NCBI GenBank assembly: GCA_025808875.1 | Contig: CP075528.1 | Location: forward strand, 4,028,473 to 4,092,472 | Direction: 5' to 3' | DNA length: 64,000 bases | DNA from: Enhydrobacter sp. | GTDB taxonomy: Bacteria; Pseudomonadota; Alphaproteobacteria; Reyranellales; Reyranellaceae | In this document: in pieces, positions 61,359 through 64,000 of the stretch | Numbering within the stretch: the stretch's first letter is position 1 | Layout: the number at the start of each line of letters is the position of its first letter | Position numbers and translations under genes: made by a program | Notes under the pieces: model-generated | The model's input: only the letters and a program-made list of their open reading frames with translations | Told to the model about the DNA's origin: nothing | Databases searched by the model: none

Positions 61359-62894
61359 TCAGATCTTCCGCTCGCGGCTCGCCCAATAGGGCTCGCGCAG
61401 CGTCTTCTTGAGCACCTTGCCGACCGGGCTGCGCGGCAGGGCCGCCAGGAAATCGATCGACTTCGGCGCCTTCACGCCGCCGAGCTTGTCCCTGGCGAGG
61501 GCGATCAGCTCGTCGGCCGTCACCCCGGCACCGGGCTTGAGCTCGACCACGGCCTTCACCGCCTCGCCCCATTTCTCGTCGGGCACGCCGATCACGGCGC
61601 AATCCTGGACGGCGGGATGGCTCCACAGCACCTGCTCGACCTCCGACGGGAAGACGTTGAAGCCGCCGGAGATGATCATGTCCTTCTTGCGGTCGACGAT
61701 GTAGACGAAGCCGTCCTCGTCGATGACGCCGATGTCGCCGGTGTGATGCCAGCCGAAGGTCGAGGTTTCCCCGGTCGCCTGCGGATTCTTGTAGTAGCCC
61801 TTCATGACGAGACCGCCGCGGACCACGATCTCGCCGCGCTGGCCGCGCGGCAGGATGCGACCTTCGTCGTCCATCACCTCGACGCGCATCAAGGGCGCCG
61901 CCTTGCCGCAACTCGCCAGGCGGTGGCGCTTGTTGCCCGTCAGTGCCTCGAGATGGTCCGCCGGCGAGAAAAAGGTACAGACCATCGCCGCCTCGGCCTG
62001 GCCGTAGGTCTGCGTGAGCACCGGCCCGAACACGTCGATCGCCTCGACGAGCTTGTCGACCGACATCGGCGCCGAGGCGTAGACCAGGTTGCGCAGCGAG
62101 CTGTAGTTGTGTTTGCGCACGTCGGGATGCGCCAGCAGGATGTAGATCAAGGTCGGCGGCATGTAGACGTGGGTCACGCGATGCCGCTCGATCGCCGCCA
62201 GGATCGCGCCCGGATCGGACGTGCCCATGAAGATGTTGGTGCCACCGTAGGGCAGCATGGGAAACGAGCAGACGCCCGCGGCATGCGTCATCGGAGCAAC
62301 CATGAGATGGACCGGCGGCGTGTCGAACGGCATGCAGGCCCAGAAGATCGAGTTCATGGTCTCGATGCCGCGATTGGTGATCTGCACGCCCTTGGGCCGG
62401 CCAGTGGTGCCACCCGAACTGATGAGGATGGCGACGTCGTCGGGTGCGTCGGGCAGGTCCGGCGCCATCCCCCCGAACCCGGCGAGCCAGGAGTCGAACC
62501 CGGACGAATCGAGGCAGATGAACGTCGCGATTTTCGGGCAGCCCTCGCGGATGCGGGGCAGATAGCCCTCGAAGCTCGAATGGTAGAACAGGCATTCGAC
62601 GTCGGTGTTGTCGAGGATGTAGAGGTTCTCGTCGAGCGCATTGCGCGCGTTGACCGGCGCCCAGATCAGGCCGGCGCGCTGGATGCCGAGCAGCGCCGCA
62701 TAGGCCATGGCATGGTTGGGACTGTAGACCGCGACCTTGGCGCCGGGCCTCAGCCCGCCTGCCAGCAGGCCGTTGGCGATGCGATGCGTCGTCTCCCGAA
62801 CATCCCTGTAGGTCCAGCCGCGGGTACCGTCGTGAAGACAATGCCGGTCGGGATGGAGATCGGCGCCGCGGTCGAAATAGTCGATCAGACGCAT
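61359..62894 (-). CDS. AMP-binding acyl-CoA synthetase
   Basis: ATP-dependent acid:CoA ligase of 511 residues, FadD/class I type. The P-loop-like motif ILISSGGTTGRPKGVQ lies near residue 165, the A5 motif is QTYGQAEAAM, the A7/A8 region is WHHTGDIGVIDEDGFVYIVDRKKDMIISGG, and the catalytic Lys of A10 is in SPVGKVLKKTLRE. The chain length of the substrate is unknown. The start overlaps the stop of the upstream acetyltransferase (TGATG), and the EamA gene follows one base after it. Confidence 0.94.
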   Translation of the reverse strand: MRLIDYFDRGADLHPDRHCLHDGTRGWTYRDVRETTHRIANGLLAGGLRPGAKVAVYSPNHAMAYAALLGIQRAGLIWAPVNARNALDENLYILDNTDVECLFYHSSFEGYLPRIREGCPKIATFICLDSSGFDSWLAGFGGMAPDLPDAPDDVAILISSGGTTGRPKGVQITNRGIETMNSIFWACMPFDTPPVHLMVAPMTHAAGVCSFPMLPYGGTNIFMGTSDPGAILAAIERHRVTHVYMPPTLIYILLAHPDVRKHNYSSLRNLVYASAPMSVDKLVEAIDVFGPVLTQTYGQAEAAMVCTFFSPADHLEALTGNKRHRLASCGKAAPLMRVEVMDDEGRILPRGQRGEIVVRGGLVMKGYYKNPQATGETSTFGWHHTGDIGVIDEDGFVYIVDRKKDMIISGGFNVFPSEVEQVLWSHPAVQDCAVIGVPDEKWGEAVKAVVELKPGAGVTADELIALARDKLGGVKAPKSIDFLAALPRSPVGKVLKKTLREPYWASRERKI

Positions 62895-63427
62895 CAGGCC
62901 GCTCCCGGCGCCGTTCCGTCGCCCGGGCCGAGCGGCCGCTGCATCAGCACGCTGTCGAGCCAGCGTCCGAACTTGAAGCCGATGCTCCTGATGGTGCCGA
63001 TCGTCTCGAAGCCGCACGCGGCGTGGAGCCTGATCGAGGGCGTCTGCGCAGAATCGCCGATCACCGCCACCATCTGTCGCTTGCCGAGCGCCGTGCACTG
63101 CTCGATCAGCGCCGGCAGCAGCGCCTTGCCGACCCCCTGCCCCACCGCATCGTTGTCGATGTAGATCGAATCCTCGACGGAGTACTTGTAGGCCGGCCGC
63201 GGCCGCCAGTTGCCGGCATAGGCGTAACCCAGCACGCGGCCCTGCCGCTCCGCCACCAAATGGGGCAGGCCGAGATCGAGCACCGACGCACGCCGCTTCT
63301 TCATCTCGGCGAGATCGGGCGGATCGACTTCGAACGATGCCGTGCCGTGCAGCACATGATGGGCGTAGATTTCGGCGCAACGCGCCACATCGGCCTCGGT
63401 CGAGGCCCTGACGATCAGCTCACTCAT
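62894..63427 (-). CDS. GNAT acetyltransferase, phosphinothricin acetyltransferase-like
   Basis: 177-residue N-acetyltransferase resembling the Pat/MddA/YncA group, which acetylates methionine sulfone, methionine sulfoximine or phosphinothricin. IVRASTEADVARCAEIYAHHV opens the protein, ASFEVDPPDLAEMKKR follows, and the acetyl-CoA motif is NDAVGQGVGKALLPALIEQC. Housekeeping members occur in most bacteria, so no resistance should be assumed. It is the first gene of a unit with the acyl-CoA synthetase and EamA transporter. Confidence 0.9.
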   Translation of the reverse strand: MSELIVRASTEADVARCAEIYAHHVLHGTASFEVDPPDLAEMKKRRASVLDLGLPHLVAERQGRVLGYAYAGNWRPRPAYKYSVEDSIYIDNDAVGQGVGKALLPALIEQCTALGKRQMVAVIGDSAQTPSIRLHAACGFETIGTIRSIGFKFGRWLDSVLMQRPLGPGDGTAPGAA

Positions 63428-63445
63428 GCCGACGCTTATAGCGCG

Positions 63446-64000
63446 TCAGTTGGGCCCGCGCCGAATCGCGCCGGGGTCCGGCCCGTCGTACTTGAAGAGG
63501 GAATCGGCGAGCTGCAGGCCGGTCTTGAGATCGGTCAGCGAGACGTCGACCTTGTTGCCCCGGCTGTCGACGATCGACCAGCCGCGCAGGGCAAGCGGGT
63601 TCGCCGCCAGACGGACGATCACCTTGCCCTCCTGCGGACGACGGGTCTGGGTCAGGGTGAGGCGCAGCTCGCCGTCGACTCGCTGGAGCTGTTCGACCGT
63701 CAAGTCGCCGGACAGGTTCATGGGATCGCGCACCAGGAACGACGCGGCCGTCCAGCCGATCGGCCATTGGCCGAAATCCCGGGTCGCGGGATCCCACAGC
63801 GTGACCTGCAATCCGTCGGCGACGATCTTCAGTTGGGAAGGTGAGTCGTACTCGAACCGCATGCGTCCGGGACGGCGCACGTAGAGATTGCCCTGGACGA
63901 TCGAACCGTCCGGATTGCTCTGGACGAATCGGGCCTGCAGCGTCCGGATCGAGTTGAAGTAGCTCTCGATCTCCGGGACGCCCGGTTGGGCATGCGCCGG
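63446..64000 (-). CDS. lolA: Outer-membrane lipoprotein carrier LolA, partial (5' end outside window)
   Basis: Periplasmic chaperone that carries lipoproteins from LolCDE to the outer membrane. The 184 codons in the window begin inside the signal peptide (PAHA, likely cleavage site, then QPGVPEIE) and run to the stop. The beta-rich mature chain includes LQARFVQSNPDGS, RRPGRMRFEYD, LWDPATRDFGQWPIG, and the closing SLTDLKTGLQLADSLF. Missing only the start of the signal peptide because of the window edge. It lies 18 bp upstream of the acetyltransferase gene on the same strand. Confidence 0.93.
   Translation of the reverse strand, partial: PAHAQPGVPEIESYFNSIRTLQARFVQSNPDGSIVQGNLYVRRPGRMRFEYDSPSQLKIVADGLQVTLWDPATRDFGQWPIGWTAASFLVRDPMNLSGDLTVEQLQRVDGELRLTLTQTRRPQEGKVIVRLAANPLALRGWSIVDSRGNKVDVSLTDLKTGLQLADSLFKYDGPDPGAIRRGPN

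Overview
The window is 64 kb of GC-rich chromosome from an alphaproteobacterium. The clearest marker is a circularly permuted two-piece tmRNA gene (about 23967-24253) followed by the alpha-type ClpXP adaptor SspB. The hflK-hflC-degP and mreB-mreC-mreD-mrdA clusters, DUF4169, DUF1127 and RHH_4 small proteins also fit. The genus cannot be fixed from sequence alone; a Rhodospirillales- or Reyranella-like soil or water organism is a guess. Nearly all of the window is coding. No rRNA, CRISPR array, prophage or canonical tRNA gene was seen.

Layout. 1-4238 (minus): elongasome cluster mreB, mreC, mreD and mrdA (PBP2, cut by the left edge). 4507-7552: acyl-CoA dehydrogenase and zinc alcohol dehydrogenase, with a divergent SDR. 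7669-11625 (minus): ilvB-ilvH-lysE-ilvC, with an amino acid exporter inside the branched-chain operon. 11764-13710: an IS1595-type insertion sequence with 8-bp target duplications and extra genes; it sits in the last codons of miaA and supplies a new MiaA C-terminus. 14648-16515: serB and a reductase. 16894-20671 (minus): hflK, hflC and degP. 20795-28093: mrp/apbC, GNAT, NTF2-like, thyX, ssrA, sspB, class I fumarase, an SH3-domain protein and a VOC protein. 28099-36506: DUF6481, typA, RHH, nitroreductase, a large AsmA protein, DUF4169, HxlR regulator and a BI-1 family protein. 36644-41077: ybbP-ybbA / tesA and thpR. 41087-50742: phosphotriesterase-like protein, dimethylformamidase-like large subunit, LMW-PTP, sirtuin, acyl-CoA dehydrogenases and two class III CoA-transferases. 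50794-52772: small housekeeping and hypothetical genes. 52792-59247: a chromate resistance region. 59255-64000: SDR, DUF1232, EamA transporter, acyl-CoA synthetase, acetyltransferase and lolA (cut by the right edge).

The most unusual region is 52792-59247. chrB and chrA run left. A tightly packed rightward operon faces them: DUF1127, a superoxide dismutase-rhodanese fusion, a stand-alone ChrB C-terminal domain, a MATE efflux remnant, a beta-propeller and an ornithine cyclodeaminase homologue. The 115-bp divergent region contains an inverted pair of ACACTCGT elements that could be a shared operator. The fusion joins two activities that I recall being encoded by separate genes (chrC-like and chrE-like) in known chromate clusters.

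The second notable feature is the insertion sequence. Target duplications, terminal repeats and the original miaA stop codon can all be read directly, so the pre-insertion sequence can be reconstructed base for base.
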